Notes: generated from the letters alone by a model not told the origin. A stretch of 41,452 nucleotides of DNA from Dehalococcoidia bacterium (GCA_030747175.1 JASLLE010000016.1:1-41452), one strand, 5' to 3'; numbered from the stretch's first letter, positions 32,979-40,550 are shown. A program made the numbers and translations.

Positions 32979-34343
32979 ATGTCCGATTCAAGACCGAACG
33001 TCATCGTTTTCCTCACGGACGACCAGGGATACGGCGATCTGTCGTGTATGGGAGCCACCGACTTCCGCACGCCGAACCTGGACCGCATGGCGAAGGAGGG
33101 CATGAGGTTCACGGACTGGTATTCCAATAGCCCTGTTTGCAGCCCTTCCCGCGCAGCCCTGCTCACTGGCCGATACCCGGGGAACGCCGGCATCCGGGGC
33201 GTACTGCGCGGTCACAGAAAAACGGCCGGCTTGCCGCAGTCGGCGACAACCCTTGCGACCATGCTGAAGAACGCGGGTTACGGGACGGCGATCGCGGGCA
33301 AGTGGCACCTTGGTCTTGGAGAAGAGTTCCGGCCACAGAATCACGGCTTTGACAGATCATTCGGATTTTTCGCCGGGAACGTCGACTACTACTCGCACAT
33401 TTTCTACTACGGCGCTAACCAGCCCGGAATCGGGATCAACCCGACTCACGATCTGTGGGAAGACAACGAGGAGGTGTGGCTGGATGGTCAGTACTTCACG
33501 GAATTGATCGCTGAGAAATCGATCGAGTACCTCCGTGAAATGGCCGCTGAAGATAAACCATTCTTCCTGTACGTGCCGTTCAGTGCCCCACACTACCCGA
33601 TGCACGCGCCGCGAAAATACATGAACCGCTTTCCAGATCTGCCGTGGGATCGACGCGTGATGGCCGCGATGATCAGCGCGGCAGATGACGCCGTTGGAGC
33701 GATATTGGACGAAGTAGACCGACTCGGCGCGGCAAAAAACACCTTCACATTCTTTACGTCCGACAACGGGCCGTCACGCGAGACCCGCAACTGGCTGGAC
33801 GGCACGCTCGATCCCTACTACGGCGGCACGTCGGGCGGCCTCAAGGGACACAAAGGGAGCGTGTTTGAGGGCGGCATTCGCCTCCCCGGGATCATGCACT
33901 GGCCCGGGCACATCAAAGGCGGTGAAGTGTCCAGCCAGCCATGTGCAAACATGGATATCGTGCCAACGGTGTTGGAGGCCTGCGGTGTCGACGACCGCGC
34001 GTATGAGATCGATGGCACCAGTCTCCTGGGCTATCTGACCGAGGGGATGTCGATATCTGAGCGGCCAATCTTCTGGGAATGGCACGGTCAAACGGCGGTC
34101 CGGCGAGGCAAGTGGAAGCTGGTCTTGAACGGTTCGCTTATCGGACACGGCGAACCCGTCCCGGAAGTACATCTGTCCAACCTGGAAGTCGATCGCGGCG
34201 AATCGGCAAACCTGGCGGACAGCGAGCTAAAGATCACGGCGGAGTTAACGCGGCTCGCCCTCGACTGGCGGTCGGCAATCGATAAACGCTGGGCAGAGGA
34301 GTACAACGCACCGGACGAGGAACAGCGCAGAATCCTGACTTGA
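32979..34343 (+). CDS. Arylsulfatase A-family sulfatase
   Basis: 454 aa, with AGAAGG upstream. Type I sulfatase motifs are complete: metal-binding Asp14-Asp15 in FLTDDQGYG, Cys54 in the formylglycine signature CSPSRAALLTGRY, AGKWHLG with the active-site Lys and His, the second metal site in FFTSDNGPS, and LKGHKGSVFEGGIR with the last catalytic Lys. The Cys must be oxidised to formylglycine, normally by a formylglycine-generating enzyme not seen in the window. The N-terminus has no signal peptide, so it would act in the cytoplasm unless exported in another way. Members cleave sulfate esters, for example of algal polysaccharides. Confidence 0.93.
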   Translation: MSDSRPNVIVFLTDDQGYGDLSCMGATDFRTPNLDRMAKEGMRFTDWYSNSPVCSPSRAALLTGRYPGNAGIRGVLRGHRKTAGLPQSATTLATMLKNAGYGTAIAGKWHLGLGEEFRPQNHGFDRSFGFFAGNVDYYSHIFYYGANQPGIGINPTHDLWEDNEEVWLDGQYFTELIAEKSIEYLREMAAEDKPFFLYVPFSAPHYPMHAPRKYMNRFPDLPWDRRVMAAMISAADDAVGAILDEVDRLGAAKNTFTFFTSDNGPSRETRNWLDGTLDPYYGGTSGGLKGHKGSVFEGGIRLPGIMHWPGHIKGGEVSSQPCANMDIVPTVLEACGVDDRAYEIDGTSLLGYLTEGMSISERPIFWEWHGQTAVRRGKWKLVLNGSLIGHGEPVPEVHLSNLEVDRGESANLADSELKITAELTRLALDWRSAIDKRWAEEYNAPDEEQRRILT

Positions 34344-34449
34344 AGGTTGGATCTACGCGGCAACGGAGATTTACGCGCGTGCCGCCTCGGCGCTTTGCCA
34401 TCCGGTCAGAGACCGGTCAAACGCGTCGATCACTCCCACCGGAGTCCGA

Positions 34450-35547
34450 TCAAGACAGTCCTGGTTCTCGCACGAACAGATTCAGCGGCACAGCCGGATC
34501 ACGGCCTTCTCCGCCAAGGTGATCCACGCCCGAAGTGGCGACACGTCCCATTGCCGTGAAATGGACGCCCTCGCCGCTTACCTGGCTCGCGTTACCCCCG
34601 TGATGGCCTCTAAGCCAGTCGTCGCCGATAACGCGCTCGCCTTCCCATATTCCACCCGTAGCCACGAGATGGCCGAAGCGGGCCAGGTCCAGCGGAGTCA
34701 TCACGGCCCAGCCTCCTCCGCCCCGGACCGGGTGGCCCCCGATCTCGTAAGGCGGGTCCAGGAAGTCGCCGTATCCGGGCATCTCCGGGTACCACGTTGG
34801 ATCGTCGTGAACGCTACGTCCCGGTGTCCAGGTCCATCGGTCCGCCGAGATTCCGATCGGTCCAAACAGACGCCGATCAAGCACGTTCTTGAGATCGTCG
34901 CCCCACAGCGCCGTGAGCGCCTGGGACATCCGCCACATGCCGCCGCTGGAGTAGATCCTTTGCGTACCCGGCTCAACGTGCGAGTAGTTGTCGTACGAAG
35001 GGTCGCCAGTCCAGTTCGCCCACTCCGGCGACGCCAGGTTCGCCTGCGACTTCATCTGGCCGGACGACCGTCTGCGCCAGTAATAACCGTTGGTAACCGG
35101 GAAGCCGCCGTCGTGGCCGTAGCCGTCCTTGAGGCCGAGCAGGTGTCGCCACTTCAACTTGAGGTGGTGGCCTCGATCCAGCCGTTTATGTTCATCGGAC
35201 AGTTGCCCTTCACCCGTCCAGGTATCGAGAACCAGGTCGTCAGGGGACACAAGTCCCGCGTCGACCGCCAGGCCGAAAGCAGCCCATGTGAAAGCCTTCC
35301 CGAGCGATGCCGACTGCGCCATGTAGTCCGGGTTCCCCCACACGTGCAGGATTCGCCCGGCACGCGTGAGTACACAGCCGTACTGCGTCTCGTCGTGCTC
35401 CTCTCCTTCCCAGCTCTCGGCGCCAACCTTTCGGCTTCCAAGGAACTCGGTCCACGCATCCACGTCCAAACCGGCATCCGATGGAGTGATGCGCGCCCAC
35501 TCGGCGCCGGGAAAATCGACCCAGCCCGGCAGGACTCCGGTCGTCAT
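34450..35547 (-). CDS. Serine hydrolase, beta-lactamase/class C fold
   Basis: 365 aa. The penicillin-binding-like SxxK motif is Ser81-Leu-Gly-Lys84 (QSASLGKAFTWAAFGLAVD). A YSxG-type element (YSSGGMWRMSQAL) follows, and a late GGGGWAVMTPLDLARFG segment is typical of the Beta-lactamase (PF00144) family. It is not a true AmpC: these proteins are often esterases, D-aminopeptidases or lipases. There is no signal peptide. The ATG overlaps the stop of the CoA-transferase subunit B gene by four bases, so it is the last gene of that operon and may hydrolyse an ester or lactone of the same pathway. Confidence 0.85.
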   Translation of the reverse strand: MTTGVLPGWVDFPGAEWARITPSDAGLDVDAWTEFLGSRKVGAESWEGEEHDETQYGCVLTRAGRILHVWGNPDYMAQSASLGKAFTWAAFGLAVDAGLVSPDDLVLDTWTGEGQLSDEHKRLDRGHHLKLKWRHLLGLKDGYGHDGGFPVTNGYYWRRRSSGQMKSQANLASPEWANWTGDPSYDNYSHVEPGTQRIYSSGGMWRMSQALTALWGDDLKNVLDRRLFGPIGISADRWTWTPGRSVHDDPTWYPEMPGYGDFLDPPYEIGGHPVRGGGGWAVMTPLDLARFGHLVATGGIWEGERVIGDDWLRGHHGGNASQVSGEGVHFTAMGRVATSGVDHLGGEGRDPAVPLNLFVREPGLS

Positions 35548-36224
35548 ACCAGCGTGATCTCCGCCAGGTCAGGCGACACGGTTAATACCGCCTCGGTTTG
35601 CGACTTTATTGAGGCCGCATCCCATCCCGGCGCGTGCTCGATGAGCTGTAGTCCAGCCCCCCCGGGCAGTACTTCGATCACTGCGATATCGGTGACGATC
35701 AGGCTCACACAGCCCTTCCCGGTCAACGGGTAGCTGCATTCCGGCACAATCTTCGGCGTGCCGTCGCGCCCGTTGTGCTCCATCGCCACGATCACGCGCT
35801 TAGCGCCCGCCGCCAGGTCCATCGCGCCGCCGACGTTTCCGACGCCGCGCGCGGGCAGAAACCAGTTCGCCAGGTCGCCGCTCGCCGAAACCTGTAACGC
35901 GCCGAGGGCGGTGACGTCTATGTGTCCACCTCGGATCATGGCAAACGCCTCTGCAGAGTCGAAGTACGCCATCCCCGGGATCGGACTCAGGAACTGGCCT
36001 CCGGCATTGATGAGGTCAACATCGCCCTCTCCTTCATCCGCCAGCGGGCCGCAGTTCAGCAGTCCGCTTTCCGAGTGATACATGAGCTGCACCCCGGGCG
36101 GCACAAAGTCCGAACAGAGAGTCGGGATGCCGATGCCCAGGTTCACCACCTCGCCGTCGCGGAATTCACGGGCGACGCGCATGGCGATCACTTCCCGGCC
36201 CAGCCGGGGCGCGGGATCTTTCAT
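35544..36224 (-). CDS. CoA-transferase subunit B
   Basis: 226 aa from ATG 36224; the frame is open further up but only through repeat DNA. It is the smaller subunit of a 3-oxoacid/acetate CoA-transferase: NLGIGIPTL, then the active-site Glu52 in HSESGLLNCGP, then GGHIDVTALGALQVSASGD with GNVGGAMDL. The usual S-E-N-G motif is S-E-S-G here. The catalytic Glu forms a thioester with CoA during transfer. Subunit A lies upstream but is separated by about 256 bp of repeats. The product probably activates a short-chain 2- to 4-carbon or 3-oxo acid. Confidence 0.88.
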   Translation of the reverse strand: MKDPAPRLGREVIAMRVAREFRDGEVVNLGIGIPTLCSDFVPPGVQLMYHSESGLLNCGPLADEGEGDVDLINAGGQFLSPIPGMAYFDSAEAFAMIRGGHIDVTALGALQVSASGDLANWFLPARGVGNVGGAMDLAAGAKRVIVAMEHNGRDGTPKIVPECSYPLTGKGCVSLIVTDIAVIEVLPGGAGLQLIEHAPGWDAASIKSQTEAVLTVSPDLAEITLV

Positions 36225-36253
36225 GGGGCGTCGCCTGTCTCGGCCTCCGGCCC

Positions 36254-36319
36254 GGTCCCCCTCACCCTTTCGCTGAAGGGGAGGCTCCCGGCCCTCTCCC
36301 GCGTGGGGGAGAGGGGGCA
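36254..36319 (+). repeat. Partial second-half module of the intergenic repeat
   Basis: CCCCCTCACCC is followed by a spacer and the hairpin CCCTCTCCC-GCGT-GGGGGAGAGGG, the same order as the second half of the full copies, but with no GTCATCCCGA block. It lies directly upstream of copy C and within the CoA-transferase operon. Confidence 0.7.
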
Positions 36320-36335
36320 AGTTGGAGCATCCACC

Positions 36336-36460
36336 GTCATCCCGATCCTTCCCCGGAAGGACGAGGGACCGTCACCTGCAGGGCGTCCGCCAAAAACATA
36401 CGAATTTTGCGAGGGCCTTTGTCCTCCCTCAATCACGCCCTCTCCCGCCGGGAGAGGGAG
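36336..36460 (+). repeat. Modular intergenic repeat, full copy C
   Basis: GTCATCCCGATCCTTCC with an inverse GGAAGGA arm, GAGGGACCGTCACC, a spacer, TTTGTCCTCCCTCA, and terminal hairpin CCCTCTCCC-GCC-GGGAGAGGG (36438-36458). It ends 20 bp from the subunit A stop codon at 36481 and lies between the A and B subunit genes. Confidence 0.8.
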
Positions 36461-36480
36461 CGCACCAACTACCTCGATCG

Positions 36481-37224
36481 TCATGGCAGCATCACCCCAC
36501 CTTCCGACGCCGGCGGCCGGGCCACTATGCGTTGGACGTATATGGATGGCGTGTCGACACGATCCGGGTCGATGCCTCCCGGTTCGACGATCTCGTCTAC
36601 CTCGGCGACCGTCACCTTTGCGGCGGCGGCCATCGGCGGATTGAAAGTCCGTGACGTCCCCGCATAGGCCAGATTCCCCAGTGTGTCTGCGCTCCTCGCC
36701 CGTATCAGCGCGAAATCGGCGTGCAGTGCCTGTTCAAGCACGTACTCACGCCCGTCAAACATACGTGACTCTTTGCCATCCGCCAGCATCGTTCCGGCGG
36801 CGGTCGGCGTGTAGAACGCGGCGATTCCCGCCCCGGCCGCGCGCATACGTTCTGCAAGCGTCCCCTGCGGCACTAGCTCGAGCTCTATCTTGCCCGCCCT
36901 GAACCCGGCCTCAAAAGCGTTCGGGCGGGACACGGATCCTGAAACCGGGAAGGACGCTATAACCTTCGCTATCTGGCCGTTCTCGATCAACACGGCGTGG
37001 TCGATCGGTTCCACGCCGTCCGGCCAGCCGAATCCGGTAGGCGCGGCGATACCCGCCGTGTTTCCGATGATGGTCAGGTTGCGAGCGCCCTGGTCCCGCA
37101 ACGCCAGCATCAGGAGGTGAGGCATCCCGCCGGCCCCTCCAAATCCGCCGATCATCACGACCGAGCCGTCCGAAATATCGGCCACTGCCTCTTCGAAATT
37201 GCTTACGGTTTTGTCTATGGGCAT
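36481..37224 (-). CDS. CoA-transferase subunit A
   Basis: 247 aa. Subunit A motif: VMIGGFGGAGGMPHLL, the CoA-binding GxGGxG-type loop; then NLTIIGNTAGIAAP, ELVPQGTLAERMRAAGAGI and the FYTPTAAGT segment, all typical of the ScoA/AtoD/CtfA group. With subunit B downstream it forms a heterodimeric CoA-transferase that moves CoA from succinyl-CoA or acetyl-CoA to another acid. The RBS is weak. It is preceded by the iron-type dehydrogenase at 37291, 66 bp away. The repeat-containing gap to subunit B may lower expression of B relative to A. Confidence 0.9.
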   Translation of the reverse strand: MPIDKTVSNFEEAVADISDGSVVMIGGFGGAGGMPHLLMLALRDQGARNLTIIGNTAGIAAPTGFGWPDGVEPIDHAVLIENGQIAKVIASFPVSGSVSRPNAFEAGFRAGKIELELVPQGTLAERMRAAGAGIAAFYTPTAAGTMLADGKESRMFDGREYVLEQALHADFALIRARSADTLGNLAYAGTSRTFNPPMAAAAKVTVAEVDEIVEPGGIDPDRVDTPSIYVQRIVARPPASEGGVMLP

Positions 37225-37290
37225 GAAGGCGGAACTCTGAACGTCCTGTCATTCAACGTAGCAACAAGTCCGAGCCATTCCGTGGCCGGT

Positions 37291-38586
37291 CTACCAGAGC
37301 GTCATGGAATCCTGGAACATCCGATGCAGATTGGGCTCATCAATAGCTCGCGGTGACAATTTGGTCACACGGTGCTGCGGCAGCGTTCCCTGGACCAGGG
37401 CGTCGATATCGTCAGCGGTATACCCGACTCCCGACAGACCATTCGGCATGCCGAGCTCCCGAATGTAACCGACTATCGCGGTCGCCAGCAGATCGCCTGC
37501 GTCCTCAAGACCCGCGCCCGTTGTATTCGCTCCAAGCAGGCGTGCGCAGTGCAGGTGCCGCTCGGGATTGGTCGGGGCCGTGTAGCGAAAAACAGACGGC
37601 GCGGACAGGATCACGCCCATGCCGTGTGGGACCATCGCATGGCCTTCCGGGTAGCCCTCGGGGACGTACTCTTTGACCATACCGGACACCGGGTATGACA
37701 TGCCATGGGCCAGGTGGACGCCGGCGTTTCCGAAACCGACTCCCGCGAACGTAGCAGCGAGCATCATGTTGGAGCGGGCGGCCCGGTCGGTCGGGTCCTT
37801 GACGGCGGGGATGATGTTTTTGGCGACCATTTCCAACGCGGACATCGCCCACACATCGCTGATCGGGTTTGCGCCCTGGTATGCGGGCCGCTTCCCCGGG
37901 TCCTCCGGCGCTTCCCTGTCGCTGAACGGCAGTGCCGTGTACGACTCAAGTGAGTGGCAGAGAACATCGAATCCACTACAAGCCGCAACCATTTCCGGCA
38001 TGGTGTCGGTGTTGTCTGGATCGACGAGACCTATCATCGGGCGGATGGCGCGATCGGAAATTCCGGTCTTCGCCTTCATCTCCAGGAGATCGAAAATCGC
38101 TCCGCCGGTCGTCTCGCTTCCGGTGCCCGCAGTCGTCGGGATGGCGATCATCGGCTTCAGCGGGCCCGGCGCCAGCTTGCCTTTGCCGACCGGCGCGTTC
38201 ACGTAGTCAAGAAAGTCGGCCGGGAAGGTGGCGTAAAGATTGGCCGCCTTGCAGGTGTCGATACTCGACCCGCCACCGACCCCGACGTATCCGTCAAATT
38301 CGCCTTCTATAGCGAACGCGATGGCGTCCTTGAACGATACGTCCGTGGGCTCAACCTCAACGCGGTCGAACAGGACGGCATCGACGCCCTCGGCGGCCAA
38401 CGATTCCATCGTGATGCCAACGGCACGGCTGTCTGTCAGGCGCGGGTCCGTGACCACCATCACCCGCTTCGCCCCGAGCCTCCGCATTTCGAATCCGACC
38501 TCCCGCGTGACGCCCGGGCCGAAATGGATGGATGAGTTATCGATCGCGAAAGCGGTATCGGTGGTGATCGGAGTGTTGGTGGTCAA
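37291..38586 (-). CDS. Iron-type alcohol dehydrogenase, hydroxyacid-oxoacid transhydrogenase (ADHFE1)-like
   Basis: 431 aa from TTG 38586, the only good start; no strong RBS. It is a group III iron-dependent alcohol dehydrogenase: GGGSSIDTCKAANLY (NAD loop), PTTAGTGSETTGGAIFD, the metal ligands in SGFDVLCHSLESYT and GNAGVHLAHGMSYPVSG, and a long insert, RPAYQGANPISDVW, with AARSNMMLAATFAG. The set matches hydroxyacid-oxoacid transhydrogenase (HOT, ADHFE1), which oxidises 4-hydroxybutyrate to succinate semialdehyde while reducing 2-oxoglutarate. The CoA-transferase genes downstream fit 4-hydroxybutyrate metabolism. Substrate is inferred from family only. Confidence 0.88.
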   Translation of the reverse strand: MTTNTPITTDTAFAIDNSSIHFGPGVTREVGFEMRRLGAKRVMVVTDPRLTDSRAVGITMESLAAEGVDAVLFDRVEVEPTDVSFKDAIAFAIEGEFDGYVGVGGGSSIDTCKAANLYATFPADFLDYVNAPVGKGKLAPGPLKPMIAIPTTAGTGSETTGGAIFDLLEMKAKTGISDRAIRPMIGLVDPDNTDTMPEMVAACSGFDVLCHSLESYTALPFSDREAPEDPGKRPAYQGANPISDVWAMSALEMVAKNIIPAVKDPTDRAARSNMMLAATFAGVGFGNAGVHLAHGMSYPVSGMVKEYVPEGYPEGHAMVPHGMGVILSAPSVFRYTAPTNPERHLHCARLLGANTTGAGLEDAGDLLATAIVGYIRELGMPNGLSGVGYTADDIDALVQGTLPQHRVTKLSPRAIDEPNLHRMFQDSMTLW

Positions 38587-38974
38587 CGGGTGTCCGGCTT
38601 TCTAAATACAGGACGGCGGTACATCGAACCGAGACGTGGCCCGCGGTTACCCCGGCGCGGCGGGATTGTATATGACGTGAACAGGCTTCCGAGCCGTTCT
38701 TCTTGCTTGAACCACGGTTATTCGGAAAGCACGGGGGATCGATGAAATGACTTGCGAGATCTCTCGTTACACCTGAGTCGAGGATGCGCCGATAACTGGC
38801 GAATATGCCGACACCAAACCTTATGTTGACGAATGCGCCGGTGAAGGTCCCTCGGCTTCACCGGCGCATTTCCGTGGAACCAGATCCGGACACGTCACAC
38901 ACGGTTATCCGCCATTCGATATCCCGAGTAACGCCGGGAGGGCTAAGCTATACCTCATCACGTTCGCCACCACG
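38587..38974. other. Intergenic stretch between divergent genes
   Basis: 388 bp between the transhydrogenase (minus) and the small protein (plus). It contains a minus-strand TACAAT (38670-38665), a 15-bp hairpin at 38832-38870 and TATACC (38949-38954) before the small gene. I see no other gene or RNA. Confidence 0.5.
38832..38870. repeat. Perfect 15-bp hairpin carrying the GGTGAAGGTCCCTCG repeat block
   Basis: AATGCGCCGGTGAAG (38832-38846) pairs perfectly with its inverse at 38856-38870 across the nine-base loop GTCCCTCGG. The inner arm and loop equal the GGTGAAGGTCCCTCG block of the modular repeat (compare copy B). There is no T-run, so it is more a repeat hairpin than a classical terminator. 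Confidence 0.65.
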
Positions 38975-39184
38975 ATGGAGTCCCACTTGCTGGACAGAGA
39001 CTACGGACGCAGCCCGCACCCGCCCACCTGCACCTGTGTCGCCTGCACGGAGCGGCGCAACCAGCGCGCCGGACGACGGGGCGTCAGCGACAGGGTGACC
39101 GGGGGTGGCGGCAACTGGGGCATGATGATTGGCGTCGCAATTGTGATCGTCGTCATAGTTATCGTCATCCTGGCAGTCGGCTGA
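38975..39184 (+). CDS. Small tail-anchored membrane protein with CxCxxC motif
   Basis: 69 aa. The N-terminal half is polar, with RSPHPPTCTCVACTERRNQR: three cysteines (CTCVAC) in a Pro/His/Arg setting that could bind a metal or redox partner. The C-terminal 20 residues (GMMIGVAIVIVVIVIVILAVG in parts) are a single membrane helix ending at the stop, typical of a tail-anchored protein. There is no clear RBS. A good terminator (39210-39246) follows at once, which supports a real gene. I do not know the function; similar PHPPTCTC-type short proteins occur in Chloroflexota as I recall, but I cannot verify that here. Confidence 0.55.
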   Translation: MESHLLDRDYGRSPHPPTCTCVACTERRNQRAGRRGVSDRVTGGGGNWGMMIGVAIVIVVIVIVILAVG

Positions 39185-39209
39185 CGCTCGCCGCCAACTG
39201 TTGACGCGA

Positions 39210-39246
39210 AAAGACGCCACCCGGAGGTGACGCCTTTCGTTATTTC
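39210..39246 (+). terminator. Terminator of the small protein gene
   Basis: AAAGACGCCACC and GGTGACGCCTTT form a 12-bp stem with two mismatches and a CGGA loop (39210-39237). CGTTATTTCT follows as a T-rich tail. Confidence 0.5.
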
Positions 39247-39256
39247 TGCCATGCAA

Positions 39257-39279
39257 CCGGCCTCCAATCAAAAGGCCGG
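39257..39279. terminator. Hairpin between convergent genes, possibly bidirectional
   Basis: CCGGCCT (39257-39263) pairs with AGGCCGG (39273-39279) across a nine-base loop. It lies 16 bp from the decarboxylase beta-subunit stop; the minus-strand side has an A/T-rich flank. Confidence 0.4.
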
Positions 39280-39294
39280 CTTTCGGCGGGATTC

Positions 39295-39882
39295 TCAGGC
39301 CGTTATGCCCAGTTCTGCTCGGAGTTCCTTGATGGTCTGCGGTCGGGGCCGTGCGGGGGTCATGTCCCGCATGCCGACAGGCATATTCTGGACCTCGGCG
39401 TCGATCTTGATCGAGATGAACACCGGTCCTTCTTCGGACATGATGCTCTCGATTTTCGTCGCGAAATCCTCAAGGTCGTCAAAGTGGTGCGTAGAGGCAT
39501 ACCCGATGGCCTTCGCCATGCCGGCGTAATCGATTCCCTTGTTGTTGGGAACCGGCTGTCCGCCCGTCGTCGCATAAACCTCGTTGTCGAGCAGGAAGTG
39601 GACGAAGTTCTTCGGCTTCTTTCCCGCTATCGATGCCAGCACGCCCAGGTTCATGAGCATAGCGCCCTCGGAATCGAACAGGACGATCTTTTCGTCCGGC
39701 AATCCGAGCGCCAGGCCAAAGGCTGCCGACGTGGTCTGCCCCATAGCGCTTCCCATGGAGACATCACGTTCCGGGTTGTTACTCGTCTGCGGCCACTTCC
39801 GGCCGGCCGTTCCGCTCGTGGTGACAATAGCCTTGCCACGGTGCGGTTCGAAGACGCGGAACACATCATCTGAGTTGATCAT
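39295..39882 (-). CDS. ThDP-dependent decarboxylase beta subunit (sulfopyruvate/phosphonopyruvate decarboxylase-like)
   Basis: 195 aa, with AAGGA nine bases before the ATG. It corresponds to the C-terminal ThDP-binding domain: MGSAMGQTTSAAFGLALGLP, then the diphosphate-Mg segment FDSEGAMLMNLG, then LLDNEVYATTGGQP with Asn100 at the expected spacing. The usual G-D-G motif reads Ser71-Glu72-Gly73, so the metal-binding Asp is replaced by Glu. ComE-like and phosphonopyruvate-decarboxylase-like proteins split this way decarboxylate 3-sulfopyruvate or 3-phosphonopyruvate to aldehydes. The specific substrate is not determinable. The alpha subunit is encoded just upstream on the same strand. Confidence 0.85.
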   Translation of the reverse strand: MINSDDVFRVFEPHRGKAIVTTSGTAGRKWPQTSNNPERDVSMGSAMGQTTSAAFGLALGLPDEKIVLFDSEGAMLMNLGVLASIAGKKPKNFVHFLLDNEVYATTGGQPVPNNKGIDYAGMAKAIGYASTHHFDDLEDFATKIESIMSEEGPVFISIKIDAEVQNMPVGMRDMTPARPRPQTIKELRAELGITA

Positions 39883-39971
39883 TTAGTTTTCCTTCAGGCG
39901 TGAAAAATTAATCCGGTTGAAGTCCGGGCGATGCGTTCTGCTGGTTTTCAGCGATCCGCATCAGAACTGAA

Positions 39972-40550
39972 TCAGCGGTTGAATCCGTGGTATTCGTCAC
40001 CGATCAGCACGACGACGGGGCGACTTGTCGCTCTCGCCTGCTCGAACGCCGTGGTGATCCGATCGCCATCCGCATTGGTCTCCACGAAGTAATAATCAAG
40101 ACCAAATGCGTTCAGGAACGGTTCGGTGTATTTCGCCGCCGAGTCACGGATCACGCCCCTGCGCGTCCAACCGCGATAGCCGACTACGAAGACCATCGGG
40201 AATCCGGCGTCTATCGCCATGCCCCGGATCGAGTCCCCGGCTTCCATCATCCCCGTGTTCTGGATCAACACAACCGGGACCTTGCCGGCGATGCAGAGTC
40301 CGAGCGCCGTGCCCGGCGTCTCGCCCTCCCGTGAGACCGGGACCACGTCGAGCCAGTCCTGTTCAACCATCAATTCATACAGATAGTTGGTTTCGCTGTC
40401 CGGGATGGTGACCACGTGGGTCACGCCGTTCTTCTTGAACTCGTCGACGAGTGTTTCCGGCTTGAGGATTGCCGCCTGTTGTTCGACCAAGTCTCTATTC
40501 TCCTTCGTCACGATCTTCGCTTGCGTCTGCCGGGCATCTGCCACAGGCAC
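39972..40550 (-). CDS. ThDP-dependent decarboxylase alpha subunit (ComD-like)
   Basis: 192 aa from GTG 40550; a weak RBS leaves the start uncertain, and the first 28 residues are not conserved in the family as I remember it. It corresponds to the N-terminal Pyr domain: ILKPETLVDEFKKNGVTHVV, then VSREGETPGTALGL with the Glu75 that activates the ThDP ring, then LIQNTGMMEAGDSIRG. This half is the partner of the beta subunit downstream, separated by 89 bp. Together they rebuild a single-chain Ppd/ComDE-type decarboxylase. Candidate substrates are sulfopyruvate, phosphonopyruvate or another 3-substituted pyruvate. Confidence 0.85.
   Translation of the reverse strand: MPVADARQTQAKIVTKENRDLVEQQAAILKPETLVDEFKKNGVTHVVTIPDSETNYLYELMVEQDWLDVVPVSREGETPGTALGLCIAGKVPVVLIQNTGMMEAGDSIRGMAIDAGFPMVFVVGYRGWTRRGVIRDSAAKYTEPFLNAFGLDYYFVETNADGDRITTAFEQARATSRPVVVLIGDEYHGFNR

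Noticed and set aside
34519-35733. Plus-strand open frame of about 404 codons opposite the serine hydrolase
   Set aside because: The minus strand encodes a clean SxxK hydrolase overlapping its operon neighbour. The plus frame has no motif.
38805-39098. Plus-strand open frame of about 97 codons starting in the 38587-38974 gap
   Set aside because: It runs through the 15-bp hairpin and overlaps the better-supported tail-anchored protein in another frame. It has no RBS or recognisable domain.
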